DNA from: Gyrodactylus bullatarudis
Taxonomy: Eukaryota; Platyhelminthes; Monogenea; Gyrodactylidea; Gyrodactylidae
Assembly: GCA_012064415.1 (NCBI GenBank)
Contig: SSNU01000147.1
Span: 70,117-134,116 of the forward strand
Direction of reading: 5' to 3'
DNA length: 64,000 nt
Positions within the stretch are counted from its first letter, which is position 1. Each line of letters starts with the position of its first letter. A program made the translations under genes and the position numbers. The notes under the pieces were generated by a model. That model saw only the letters and a list, made by a program, of their open reading frames with translations. It ran no database searches and was not told the DNA's origin. Positions 25,701-34,021 of this stretch are shown one piece after another.

Positions 25701-28481
25701 CAGTCAGTTTGCACTTCGGTGGATAAATAAATAATGGCAGACTTCTCTAGGGGGACGCTTGGAAAGGAAAAATATTTTAGTTTTACTTACTTACTTTGAA
25801 TTAAATTATTTCAACCATACAGATTGCCGGCCATTTTTCATTCAAGATTTTTATTGAAATACAATTAATTAAACTAAAAAAATTGATCATCCTGACCCTT
25901 TTCAAAAACTAGAAACGCAAAAATAATAAAAATTTCCTAGTGAATAAAATCAAATACATTTTGTAGAGTATGCTGGTTTATTTGAAATCCAAATTTTAAG
26001 ACACTATATAAAGCTAGTTGACATGAAGATGAGAATTTACTATTTTTACAAAAACCTCGATATTTTTTTCCGGATTCACAGAAAAAAATTTCTTTTTGAA
26101 TTCTAAAACGGAATGAGCTAATAAGATGTGGATATTCGAAAAAATTAAATCTGACCAAGATTAGGGTGTTTTTGAATTTCGAAAATGTACCAAATTTCCA
26201 CTTTTCCAACATTTGAACACAAAATTTTTATCCATTTCGATGATTTGAAGCAATTAAGTGATGATATTTTGGATCAAAATTGAACGAAGAATTCGAATTC
26301 ACCTGTTGAAGTTCACTGAAATTCGTCATTACTGTGGGAAATCGAACCATTGGAATTTTTCGAAGTCAAATTATCCAAAATCTGGAAGTTAAACTTTTTC
26401 TCGGGAAGAGTAAGATCTTCGCTATCTCTATGGCAAAATTCGAATTCTTCGTTCAATTTTGATCCAAAATATCATCACTTAATTGCTTCAAATCATCGAA
26501 ATGGATAAAAATTTTGTGTTCAAATGTTGGAAAAGTGGAAATTTGGTACATTTTCGAAATTCAAAAACACCCTAATCTTGGTCAGATTTAATTTTTTCGA
26601 ATATCCACATCTTATTAGCTCATTCCGTTTTAGAATTCAAAAAGAAATTTTTTTCTGTGAATCCGGAAAAAAATATCGAGGTTTTTGTAAAAATAGTAAA
26701 TTCCCATATTCATGTCAACTAGCTTTATATAGTGTCTTAAAATTTGGATTTCAAATAAACCAGCATACTCTACAAAATGTATTTGATTTTATTCACTAGG
26801 AAAATTTTTTTCGGCAATTTTTTCACACTGTGTAATTTATTCAACTACCTATTCGTAAATTAATCTCTTCCTTTGTTCAATCATACAAAATCTTAATTCA
26901 ATCCACGTCAACATTTCCTATGAATTCTATTCAAGAAAATTCAAGACCATTTAGATAAAATTAAACTATCCTCAACATGATGTATAATTTATTGAAATCA
27001 ACCCTGTGAAAAGTTCTTGTTGAGAACAGTCAGAATCATCTTGTATAAAACTCATCAAGGATTTTTCTTAAATACTTTCAACTTGAAAGCTTCAAATTAT
27101 ATGAATCGTGGTATAATAATAAGGATAACACTTACTTCAAGAAAGCTTTCATTGTGTAATAGACCTTGGTTAAGACTCTTTAGTCTATGCTGAATGTTGG
27201 AGTATTCATCTTCCTTCTCTGTAAACTGTTTCGTCACAAGCTTAAGGACAGAGTTTATTGATCTTATTTTTTCATTGAGTTGATTCTTTTCATTTTTGAG
27301 AGAATGTATTTGTTCCTCCTTGACTTTTTGTTCATTTTCCTTTTGCACCTCTCTCAGCCTTATCATTTCACATTCCTCTTTTCGGTTGACGAATTGTCTT
27401 GAAATGAGAGCTTAAAAAATGATCTACTTACTCATTTATTTCATTTTCATACTGTTTCGACAAGGAAATTTTATTCTCATAGTCTCTTTTAATTATACGA
27501 TTAGTATCAACCTCCATGGTCTTATTCTCAATACTTCTTTCCATATTTCTAGAGTATCAAAAATAGAATTCATTCTAACTTGACAGTCTTGCGAAGTTTT
27601 TCCGAAATCTTTATAATATCAATTATGGTCTCAGATTTATTCTTCTTTTTATCCTAAATATACTTAAAAGTAGTCAGATAAATATATATTATTTTGGATA
27701 ATAAACAAACTTCAAGCTTCAACTTTTCTTTCATCAAATTGTTATTTTCTATCTCTTTTTCCTTCAACTGATCTTTTAGCTGGGATAGATAGGAACCGTG
27801 ACGTTTTCTTTCACTATTTAGAGATTCAATCCCAAAGCTTATTTCTTGGTTACTCAGTTTAATGTCTTTTTCAAACTTTTCCACAGCCTAATCGGTATTA
27901 CCGATTCGGTAATAAAGAAATAAACATTTACCTTTATAAAATTTTCATTCTCCTCCATTTTAATCTAGAGTTCAGAATTATTTCTACGATTTTACCTTTA
28001 AGGATTTATTCTGAATTTTATCATATATAGCTTGAAACTTCTTTTGATTTAAATCTTTGACTTCATTTTCTTTTGATTCAATGCTGACTTTGAGAATTTT
28101 CAGTGTATTAATCGCTTTAATCAATTCCATTCGAAGTTCAGAGCTTAAAGAATTGTTATCACCATTCTGTTGATCGATGTAAGTTTTCGTTTTTTCCAAT
28201 TCCATGGAAAACATTCTGACATTCTCTTGTGTGTTTGATGCAGACTTGCGAATACTCTAAGTAACAAAGTAGGTATACTTTTTCAGAAACCTCTGGAATT
28301 TCACATATTTTGTTGCAAATTTTGTATTCTCCCATTGAGTGATTTTATTTTCATTCACAAGTTTATTCAACAAAATTATGGGTCCTTCGGATAAAAGAAC
28401 ATCATCAACCTTATTTTCCTGTACAATTACAGGATTTGCAATGTGTACGCTTATATCGCTACTGTTTGTAAAAAAACTCAT
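16767..28481 (-). CDS. CCDC146: CCDC146-like ciliary coiled-coil protein (partial, 12 exons)
   Basis: The start ATG is at 28481. Exons, 5' to 3': 28481-28279, 28254-27996, 27964-27932, 27887-27711, 27653-27580, 27548-27432, 27397-27136, 24390-24259, 24201-23947, 22634-22011, 20162-19911, 16904-16767. All junctions are GT-AG and the frame stays open for 842 codons. Nearly the whole product is charged coiled coil. Exon 1 has an N-terminal pattern (L..NKIT...F..KY..F...LK) and exons 10-12 have blocks that match my recollection of CCDC146/MBO2, a centriole and axoneme protein needed for sperm flagella. The first 420 residues are longer than in vertebrate CCDC146. CCDC39 and CCDC40 are alternatives. 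The C-terminal exons were not found and probably lie beyond position 1. Confidence 0.6.
17115..17790 (-). CDS. possible two-exon gene inside a CCDC146-like intron, unknown function
   Basis: An ATG at 17790 opens 73 codons to 17572 (donor GAA|GTAAAT). A second exon at 17315-17115 (67 codons) joins in frame through an acceptor TATCAAG and ends at a GTAATT donor. The joined sequence has no repeats of the local transposon families and is rich in leucine and serine, with helical character like an ARM/HEAT protein, but I recognise no family. It lies on the same strand as the host gene, between its exons 11 and 12, so it could also be alternative exons or chance. No stop-containing last exon was found. 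Confidence 0.3.
17915..18450. repeat. fold-back repeat, family A, complete copy
   Basis: Both ends carry the words 'catcaagaaatcgaatttgatcaag' and 'gattccaaaaaatccttggtcaaa', related by reverse complement. The centre has the typical 'gatcagagaatcaaaattc' and 'gattttgaagaagtaaaaatgatc' pieces. It lies in the intron between exons 11 and 12 of the CCDC146-like gene. No coding capacity. Confidence 0.6.
18451..19910. other. intron sequence without recognisable features
   Basis: This is part of the 3-kb intron between CCDC146-like exons 11 and 12. I see no further exon and no complete element. Confidence 0.45.
20690..21795 (+). mobile_element. TIR element with integrase-type (KRBA2-like) remnant
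   Basis: An inner pair of inverted repeats of about 90 bp (20955-21045 and 21632-21720, starting TAGTAACAAGTTTAACTG) encloses the remnant ORF. At 21695-21735 two such ends meet head to head. Outside lies a TAACAAGATTGACGGTAACAC end shared with the 6.0-kb element. The element sits in an intron of the CCDC146-like gene. Confidence 0.55.
21190..21607 (+). pseudogene. C-terminal remnant of integrase-like transposase with Cys-rich tail
   Basis: The last 64 codons (21413-21607) hold a Cys-rich motif of the form CxCxxxCxxxxCxCxxxGxxCxxxCH with a closing CxNK. Upstream, VGENVLVKVSEFDRSKLDFKN is readable but broken by stops. From memory this order (QAK..., VGDNV...VDR, then a Cys-rich tail ending SLSC.NK) is the C-terminus of KRBA2-like integrase transposases. 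The catalytic core is absent, so it is a dead fragment. Confidence 0.6.
22728..22965. repeat. small inverted repeat in CCDC146-like intron 9
   Basis: AATTGAGGCGATACCGACA (about 22734) is mirrored by GTCAGTATCGCCTCAATT (about 22940). The flanking sequence to 23200 contains family A words such as 'gatcctgaatatcaactttcaatcactcatttc'. It is probably a family A variant. Confidence 0.5.
23281..23920 (-). mobile_element. MULE-B deletion derivative with 9-bp TSD
   Basis: The terminal repeats are GGGTTAATTCCAAAAATCACC and its reverse complement. The target duplication TAAAATAAA flanks it exactly (23272-23280 and 23921-23929). The minus-strand ORF at 23259-23525 holds a C-terminal piece (KAAYSEIIMLRDVENL, then GYRVNKKYGRPCKIRK) that also occurs, mutated, in the longer copy at 36847-38126. 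A 9-bp duplication is typical of Mutator-like elements. Its right flank lies only 17 bp from the splice donor of CCDC146-like exon 9. Confidence 0.75.
24391..25928. other. intron sequence, no exon seen
   Basis: This is the first part of the 2.7-kb intron between exons 7 and 8 of the CCDC146-like gene. Apart from AT-rich low-complexity sequence and short 'aaaagtagcaaa' direct repeats near 24440-24850, nothing is recognised. Confidence 0.5.
25929..26810. repeat. large near-perfect fold-back element, family C
   Basis: The arms 25929-26300 and 26440-26810 are almost identical reverse complements. Their 91-codon ORFs (25937-26212 minus, 26524-26799 plus) differ by two residues. The spacer is about 140 bp. 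Arm outer ends read CCTAGTGAATAAAATCAAAT. A single diverged arm lies at 13850-14090. It sits inside a CCDC146-like intron. The high arm identity indicates a recent insertion or arm homogenisation. The ORFs resemble no known protein. Confidence 0.75.
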
Positions 28482-28647
28482 TAATGAAATTCTAGTGTTT
28501 GTAATAATTTTACAATGAATTTCAGAAACTTAATAAATTTTTAAATTATTTTTGGATGAAATATTTAAAACAAAAATATGTTATACTTTTGTGGTTTGTT
28601 CTAGAATTGTGGCAAATTGAATTTCGTAGTCATAGAAATTAGACGCT
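28482..28647. promoter_or_regulatory. divergent promoter interval, CCDC146-like / J-protein
   Basis: Only 166 bp separate the start codons of the minus-strand coiled-coil gene (28481) and the plus-strand J-protein (28648). Both promoters and both 5' UTRs must fit here, so the two genes probably share a bidirectional promoter. No TATA box in a convincing position was identified. Confidence 0.5.
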
Positions 28648-29289
28648 TTGATGGATGGTCTCAGAGATAAATGTCTTTATAAGATACTCGGAGTAGAGAA
28701 GAATGCAACATCAGAAGAAATAAGAAAATCTTTTATGAAATTAGCAAGGAAATGGCATCCAGATAAGAATCCAGACAAAAAAGTAGAGGCTGATGCGAAA
28801 TTCAAAGAAATTAGTGCAGCATATGAAATACTCTCAGATCCTAAAAAAAGACTTGAATACGATCATACCAGAAATTCAAATAGACGTACATATTACAGTC
28901 CTGGAAGCACATCATCACAAACTGTTTCTAAATACAGCCATGACTTATTCGACAACTACACATTCCGAGATCCTGATGAAATTTTCCATGAAGTATTTAC
29001 ATCTCACATGGACCTATTAAACCGTTTTAATCGTCTTCATGTTGACTCATTTTTTGATATTTTCGACGATGATGATGACTTGGACTTTTTTAGAAAATCT
29101 TCTTTTCCTCAAAGCAAAGCTCAAAGACCTCGAGGAAAATCAGTTATTCGTTTCACTAGCAGCTCAAACAACAGCAAGCCATACCAAATGACAAAACAAG
29201 TAACAACTAAGTATGAAAACGGTAAATACATTACCACTACGAGAGTTATCGAGAACGGAGTGGAAAGAGTAACAATAACAAGTCGTTAG
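28648..29289 (+). CDS. DnaJ/Hsp40 co-chaperone, DNAJB6/DNAJB2 type, intronless
   Basis: 213 residues in one exon. The J domain spans about residues 9-76, with the HPD motif at 37-39 that stimulates Hsp70 ATPase, and helix IV ends in [21 protein letters not shown]. Then follow a Ser/Thr-rich stretch, a Phe/Asp-rich segment ([14 protein letters not shown]) and a C-terminal region with the TTR-type pattern seen in DNAJB6 (short form), DNAJB2 and DNAJB8. This class acts in cytosol or nucleus to keep aggregation-prone proteins soluble. The first two codons are both ATG; I keep the outer one. It is the only intronless gene here, so it could be a retrocopy, but the frame is intact. Confidence 0.9.
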   Translation: MMDGLRDKCLYKILGVEKNATSEEIRKSFMKLARKWHPDKNPDKKVEADAKFKEISAAYEILSDPKKRLEYDHTRNSNRRTYYSPGSTSSQTVSKYSHDLFDNYTFRDPDEIFHEVFTSHMDLLNRFNRLHVDSFFDIFDDDDDLDFFRKSSFPQSKAQRPRGKSVIRFTSSSNNSKPYQMTKQVTTKYENGKYITTTRVIENGVERVTITSR

Positions 29290-29430
29290 GATGAACGAGT
29301 GAAAATTCAAACTTTCATATATTCATATGGAACTTTTCTAATTTGGAAATATTATTATGAGAGAAATTTTAACAAGTATGTCAGAGACAAAATCTTTCCT
29401 CAAAAGTAATTCTCAAAAAGAAATTACACT

Positions 29431-29436
29431 AATAAA
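29431..29436 (+). terminator. putative poly(A) signal of the J-protein gene
   Basis: An AATAAA hexamer lies 142 bp after the stop codon of the J-protein in otherwise gene-free sequence. Other AT-rich hexamers occur nearby, so this is only a likely site. Confidence 0.4.
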
Positions 29437-29439
29437 AAT

Positions 29440-30561
29440 GATATTTATTTGCATTTATTAAAAATGTATTTCTGATGTTTATAACAAGAATCGTTGTTTC
29501 TCTTCCACCAAACTTTGAAATACAGCTTACATGTTGATATCGCGTCAAGCCGCAATTAAATGACAATTCCTCTTCCTACACATCATAGACGTGCAAGTTT
29601 CCAATAATGGGTTCAATTTGTGTCGCAAAGCTTATTAACTATGCTTTTGCATGAGAGAGCAAAAAGAAGTAGAGCAAAATCAGTTTATAAGTGACACAGA
29701 ATAATAATAATTATTATAATAATACATTACCTGAATCACACGAGTTATTGATCAAAATACGACTGAAAAAACTTTAAATAAACAAAAAATGAATACTTGC
29801 TCTTCTTGAACACATTAGTAACAAAAGTAATTCGTTCGCTCACTGTGTGAGGACTCAATGTAATAGTACACACATAGTTTGTTTTTATTTTATTAGTTTG
29901 TGTTAACTTATGTTTTTACATAATGTATTATTTGACACTTATACAATATTCATTCATATATTGGTGTACAGAATGTATTTTACTTTCAAATCAAACAGTT
30001 GTGTGTACAACAAAGATTGAATTTTACAATAAATGCGTAATTGGGGCTTAGAAGTTGTTTACCGATGATTGACTAAATACAGGTACGAGAATATTATTTA
30101 AAGGGGTAAAAGGAATCTTCAGGTAGATTGATCAGAGTACTTGGATTGATCTTCATCGATAATTGCGGTTCATGTTCCACTTCAATGAATTCAACGGCTG
30201 TAGTTATAGGTAGATTTGAACCGTATTGCTGTAGTAGAATGGAAAAATATTTTATGATGCATCATTGAGCTTCTCAAGAAAAGATTTCGTTAGTAACACA
30301 GTCATACATGGAAAAATTCTACTCAAAAGTATTTTCCACTTTTGTAGAGAATTTTTCGCTGATTTCAGATATGTGCTTCTTAAAAAATTCTAAAATAGGG
30401 TTTTCGAGTTATTCGGTAAAAACTGAAAACCCGACTTACAGTGCTTTGCCTTTCAATAGAGAAAAACATGAATGAGATAGAAAGATAGAGAAAACATCAT
30501 CTTTTTCAGGAATAAATTCTTTACAAAAGATCAGAAGGAAAGTTTCCCTTAACTACTCTAG
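29440..30561. other. gene-free stretch
   Basis: No gene, RNA or clear transposon end seen between the J-protein 3' end and the composite transposon. Confidence 0.5.
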
Positions 30562-30876
30562 TTTCAGAGCTATTTAAAGTCAAAGTTGAAAATTTAACCA
30601 TTTATTTCGAAAATCCTCAACTTCAACTCAATTTTATGCCTATTCAAGCACCTCGTAGGGAAAAAATCCACCTCAATTCGGATGCAATAGACCTTGAAAT
30701 ATCATAAGCGTGAAAAAATTTTCGATAATTATGCTTTTGTAAAATATTTTCATTGACAAATCCCTATTTTTTGAAACCTAAAAATCAGAACGAAGATGGC
30801 AGTCGTAGTAATTTATTTCATTGATGATTTTTCATTCAATGATCATTGTTTTTATGAATGAGTAATTCACGTTGTT

Positions 30877-31112
30877 TTTCAAAAACGTCCGAGCATCCAC
30901 TTAAATTCATAATTTAGATTAATTAAGAATTTCTCTTTAACCCATACATCTATGCTGTCATCACATGGATTTTTGTAAAAAATAGAAAAGTTCGAAACTG
31001 AAGCAGCATGTTTCTCCTGTTTGATATGCCTAGTTATTGCAGTGTCCTTGTTCAGATGATCACTAGATCTTGTAGACAGCTTCCTAATTGTTCTACCTAT
31101 GTAAGATATTCA
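30877..31112 (-). pseudogene. Penelope-like GIY-YIG endonuclease C-terminal fragment
   Basis: Minus-strand translation gives YIGRTIRKLSTRSSDHL, the second half of a GIY-YIG nuclease motif with its conserved Arg. It then gives ITRHIKQEKHA and the tail KNPCDDSIDVWVKEKF, then a stop. GIY-YIG behind reverse transcriptase is the architecture of EN+ Penelope-like elements. The first Tyr motif and the RT are absent, so this is a truncated copy, lying between two copies of the host element TIR. Confidence 0.65.
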
Positions 31113-31496
31113 AGCACCTCGTAGGGAAAAAATCCACCTCAATTCGGATGCAAAAGACCTTGAAGTATCATAAGCGTGAAAAAATTTTCGAAAATTATGC
31201 TTCTGTAGAATATTTTCATTGACAAATCCCTATGGCAGTCGTAGTAATTTATTTCATTGATTTTTATTCAATGATCATTGATCATTGTTTTTGTTTCATC
31301 ATGAACTCCACACGTTATTCTTGTCATGCTAATCGAGCTAACTGTTGCATTATATGTGGACTATTTGCAACTCACAAAAAGCCTTGCTTCTCAGTGACGA
31401 AAAATATTAAAGAAAAAACATTTTTGAATTTTGGATTATCTATTGATATAAGAGATCACACACCTAAAGAAAATGCTGTAATAGAAGAGTAATTTA

Positions 31497-31855
31497 CCTT
31501 TTTGACTATAGTTTTTTTCATATTTACCTTTTTGACTATAGTCATATTATTTTTAACTATAGTCAATCCCATTTTTACCTTTGTGACTATAGTTTTTTCC
31601 ACCTTTACCTTTTTGACTATAATTTTTTTTATTATTCCTTTTTTAGCTATAGTTAAATTTTATATTTTTTTCGTATTGAAAAAAAAAATTTTGGACAATA
31701 ACTTCTTCGACTATAGTCATTTTCACTTTTATCTTTTTGACTATAGTTATTTTTTATTTTTACCTTTTTGACTATAGTTATTTTTTATTTTTACCTTTTT
31801 GACTATAGTTATTTTTTATTTTTATCTTTATGACTATAGTTACTATCTTGTGAAT
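31497..31855 (+). repeat. tandem array forming left MULE-A end
   Basis: About a dozen copies of a 20-32-bp unit with the core TTTACCTTTTTGACTATAGT. The mirror array lies at about 33030-33382. Subterminal tandem repeats like this are known from MULE families and may bind transposase. The ORF read through this array is an artefact. Confidence 0.8.
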
Positions 31856-32013
31856 TTAGAAAAACTCAAGCCCTCGTAAAAGAGAAATTGTTTTCTTGTG
31901 AGTCTCACCCTATTGATAATCCTTTTGTCAAGGCCCTTTTTGAAAATTAACCAATCAAATCTCATTCAATACTTTTACCTATTAGTCAAAAAATTTCAAC
32001 ATCATATTTTCAA

Positions 32014-32984
32014 ATGGATAGTTTTAGTCTTGATAAAATTTACCCGTCTGTTGATGATGCTAAGAAATGCGTGCAGCTTCTTGCTGTAAAAATTCAAAGA
32101 GATTTCCTGGTGAAAAGAAATGATAATACATCCATGGAGTATAAATGTACGGAGAAAACTTGTCCGTTTAAAATTAGATTTTACAAAAAGCGAGACGGAA
32201 CTTTACACTTAACTCAAGTATTAGAACACACATGCACCATTGTAAGTAATATTTTATATTATTTTAGATTCGAAATACTCCGAAGAGTTTTTTACGAAAA
32301 GAACTTATAGAACCATTGAACAATCAAATAGAAAACTTCAAACCAAGAGATGCTCAAAGTGTTTTAAAATCTCAACATGGTTTATCCTCAAGTTATCATC
32401 AAAACTGGAAAACTTTGCGTAAATTGAAGCAGAAAAATGATACAAATATCCTCAATTCTTTTCATAAGCTGGAAGATTTTTTAAACTGGAATTTCCTAAA
32501 TAATCCTGGGACTTTTATCGATTTGAAGACGACTGACAACCATGAACTAGAAATTTTTTACTTTTCATTCGGACATTCGATAAATTCATTTAAGCTGACT
32601 CCTCCTCTTATAGCTCTTGATGGGTGCCATATGAAGAGACAATGCAATTACACCATCCTAACCGCAACCGGAATCGATGGTAATAGCGAAATATATCCTA
32701 TCGCTATTGCGTTAGCTCCCAACGAAAATTACAAATACTGGTCAATTTTTATCAAGAATCTCGAAAATTCTCTCCAACTACGAAACTGCAAAGATTTGGT
32801 AATAATTTCCGACAGAGAAAAAGGTCTATTGAAATCAGTATCTGATATTCTCCCAAATGCTAACCATTCATTTTGTTTGTTTCATATTGGTAAAAATATT
32901 AAAACAAAATTTCGAATCAACGTCAATAAACTTTTGTGGAAAGCAGCAATACGAACATGTTTTATCAATGTTTGCATTTATTAA
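32014..32984 (+). CDS. MULE transposase (truncated), with apparent 26-bp intron
   Basis: Exon 1, 32014-32241, starts MDSFSLDKIYPSVDDA and holds a FLYWCH/WRKY-like zinc module (CTEKTCPFKIRF ... HTC). Exon 2, 32268-32984, holds the MULE catalytic core: first Asp in PPLIALDGCHMKR, second in LVIISDREKGLL, then the CLFHIGKN helix. The frame requires removal of 32242-32267 (GTAAGT...TTTTAG, 26 bp). The product stops soon after the CLFH motif, before the third acidic residue and the SWIM zinc finger usually found in the family. This copy is therefore probably inactive or needs a further exon. Confidence 0.8.
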
Positions 32985-33029
32985 TATCGGTATTTAAGTT
33001 AGAGAGTAAACAGTAAAGGTGAAAACAGA

Positions 33030-33382
33030 TTATAACTATAGTCAAAAAGGTAAAAGTGAAAATGACTATAGTCAAAAAGGTAAAAATAAAAAATAACTAT
33101 AGTCAAAAAGGTAAAAGTGAAAATGACTATAGTCGAAAAAGTTTTTGTCTAAAAATTTTTTTTTCAATACGAAAAAAATATAAAATTTAACTATAGTTAA
33201 AAAAGGAATAATAAAAAAATTATAGTCAAAAAGGTAAAGGTGGAAAAAACTATAGTCACAAAGGTAAAAATGGGATTGACTATAGTTAAAAATAATATGA
33301 CTATAGTCAAAAAGGTAAATATGAAAAAAACTATAGTCAAAAAGGTAAAGATGAAAATAACTATAGTCAAAAAGGTAAATTA
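33030..33382 (-). repeat. tandem array forming right MULE-A end
   Basis: Inverted counterpart of the array at 31497-31855; the unit reads ACTATAGTCAAAAAGGTAAA. Some internal units match the left array base for base, including a distinctive AT-rich stretch near 33150-33220 that mirrors 31660-31720. Confidence 0.8.
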
Positions 33383-34021
33383 CTCGTAATAGAATCCTTT
33401 TCGAATCTCATTGATGATTTCTTCGCCAGAAAGAAGAATCCAAATTATAAGAATCTTGTCAAAAAATTCTTGGAAAATTATAAAGAGGTGGGATGCAACA
33501 TGACAGTAAATGTACATCACCTGTTATGCCATTTGAATAGTTTTGAGGAAGGTCCTTTGTCTAAATACTTGGATGAACAAGGAGAAAGTTTTCATAAACT
33601 CCTTAAAAGATCTGAAGAGAGATATAAAGGGAAGATTGATCTGAACATGATTCTTTTTTATTGTTGGAAGATAAAAATTCAATAAAATATTTATTTCATG
33701 AGCTTATTCTAACAAATTCTTTTTATTTATTGAGTCAAAATAAAATTTGTAGATTGATTAGATTGAATGAACTACTACGACTGCCATCTTCGTTCTGATT
33801 TTTAGGTTCCAAAAAATAGGGATTTGTCAATGAAAATATTCTACAGAAGCATAATTTTCGAAAATTTTTTCACGCTTATGATACTTCAAGGTCTTTTGCA
33901 TCCGAATTGAGGTGGATTTTTTCCCTACGAGGTGCTTGAATAGGCATAAAATTGAGTTGAAGTTGAGGATTTTCGAAATAAATGGTTAAATTTTCAACTT
34001 TGACTTTAAATAGCTCTGAAA

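Larger units (their letters stand above)
31487..33385 (+). mobile_element. MULE-A: Mutator-like element, 1,899 bp, 9-bp TSD
   Basis: The ends are perfect inverted repeats starting GAGTAATTTACCTTTTTGAC, flanked by the direct repeat GTAATAGAA (31478-31486 and 33386-33394). Each end continues into a tandem array of about 350 bp of a roughly 30-bp unit containing GACTATAG, in opposite orientation at the two ends. The interior encodes a MULE transposase. It inserted into the ORF of an older element, breaking it cleanly. Confidence 0.9.
31301..33685 (+). pseudogene. host transposon ORF split by the MULE insertion
   Basis: The 5' half (31301-31486) begins MNSTRYSCHANRANCC and contains CIICGLF, a zinc-binding-like Cys pair. 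The 3' half (33395-33685) contains MTVNVHHLLCHLNSF, the motif LDEQGESFHKLL and a closing WKI. Counting the 9-bp duplication once, the two halves are in the same frame across the junction. The EQGE-type C-terminal motif is one I recall from uncharacterised, multi-copy arthropod and other invertebrate transposon proteins. I give no function beyond likely transposition-related. Confidence 0.6.
30562..34021. mobile_element. composite of nested transposons with ~260-bp outer TIRs
   Basis: The left outer repeat (30562-30855, starting TTTCAGAGCTATTTAAAGTC) matches the right one (about 33770-34021) in reverse complement. A second left copy of the inner part of the repeat (about 31108-31290) follows a Penelope-like fragment, and this second copy matches the right repeat better than the first does. 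Between the repeats lie the host element ORF in two halves (31301-31486 and 33395-33685) and a MULE that splits it. No target duplication was found for the outer element. Confidence 0.7.

Noticed and set aside
25937..26799. Two almost identical 91-codon ORFs on opposite strands
   Set aside because: They are mirror images in the arms of a fold-back repeat; open frame follows from shared DNA and there is no family resemblance.
31502..31771. 89-codon ORF rich in Phe, Thr and Ile
   Set aside because: It is a translation of the MULE-A tandem array; the periodic sequence explains the open frame.
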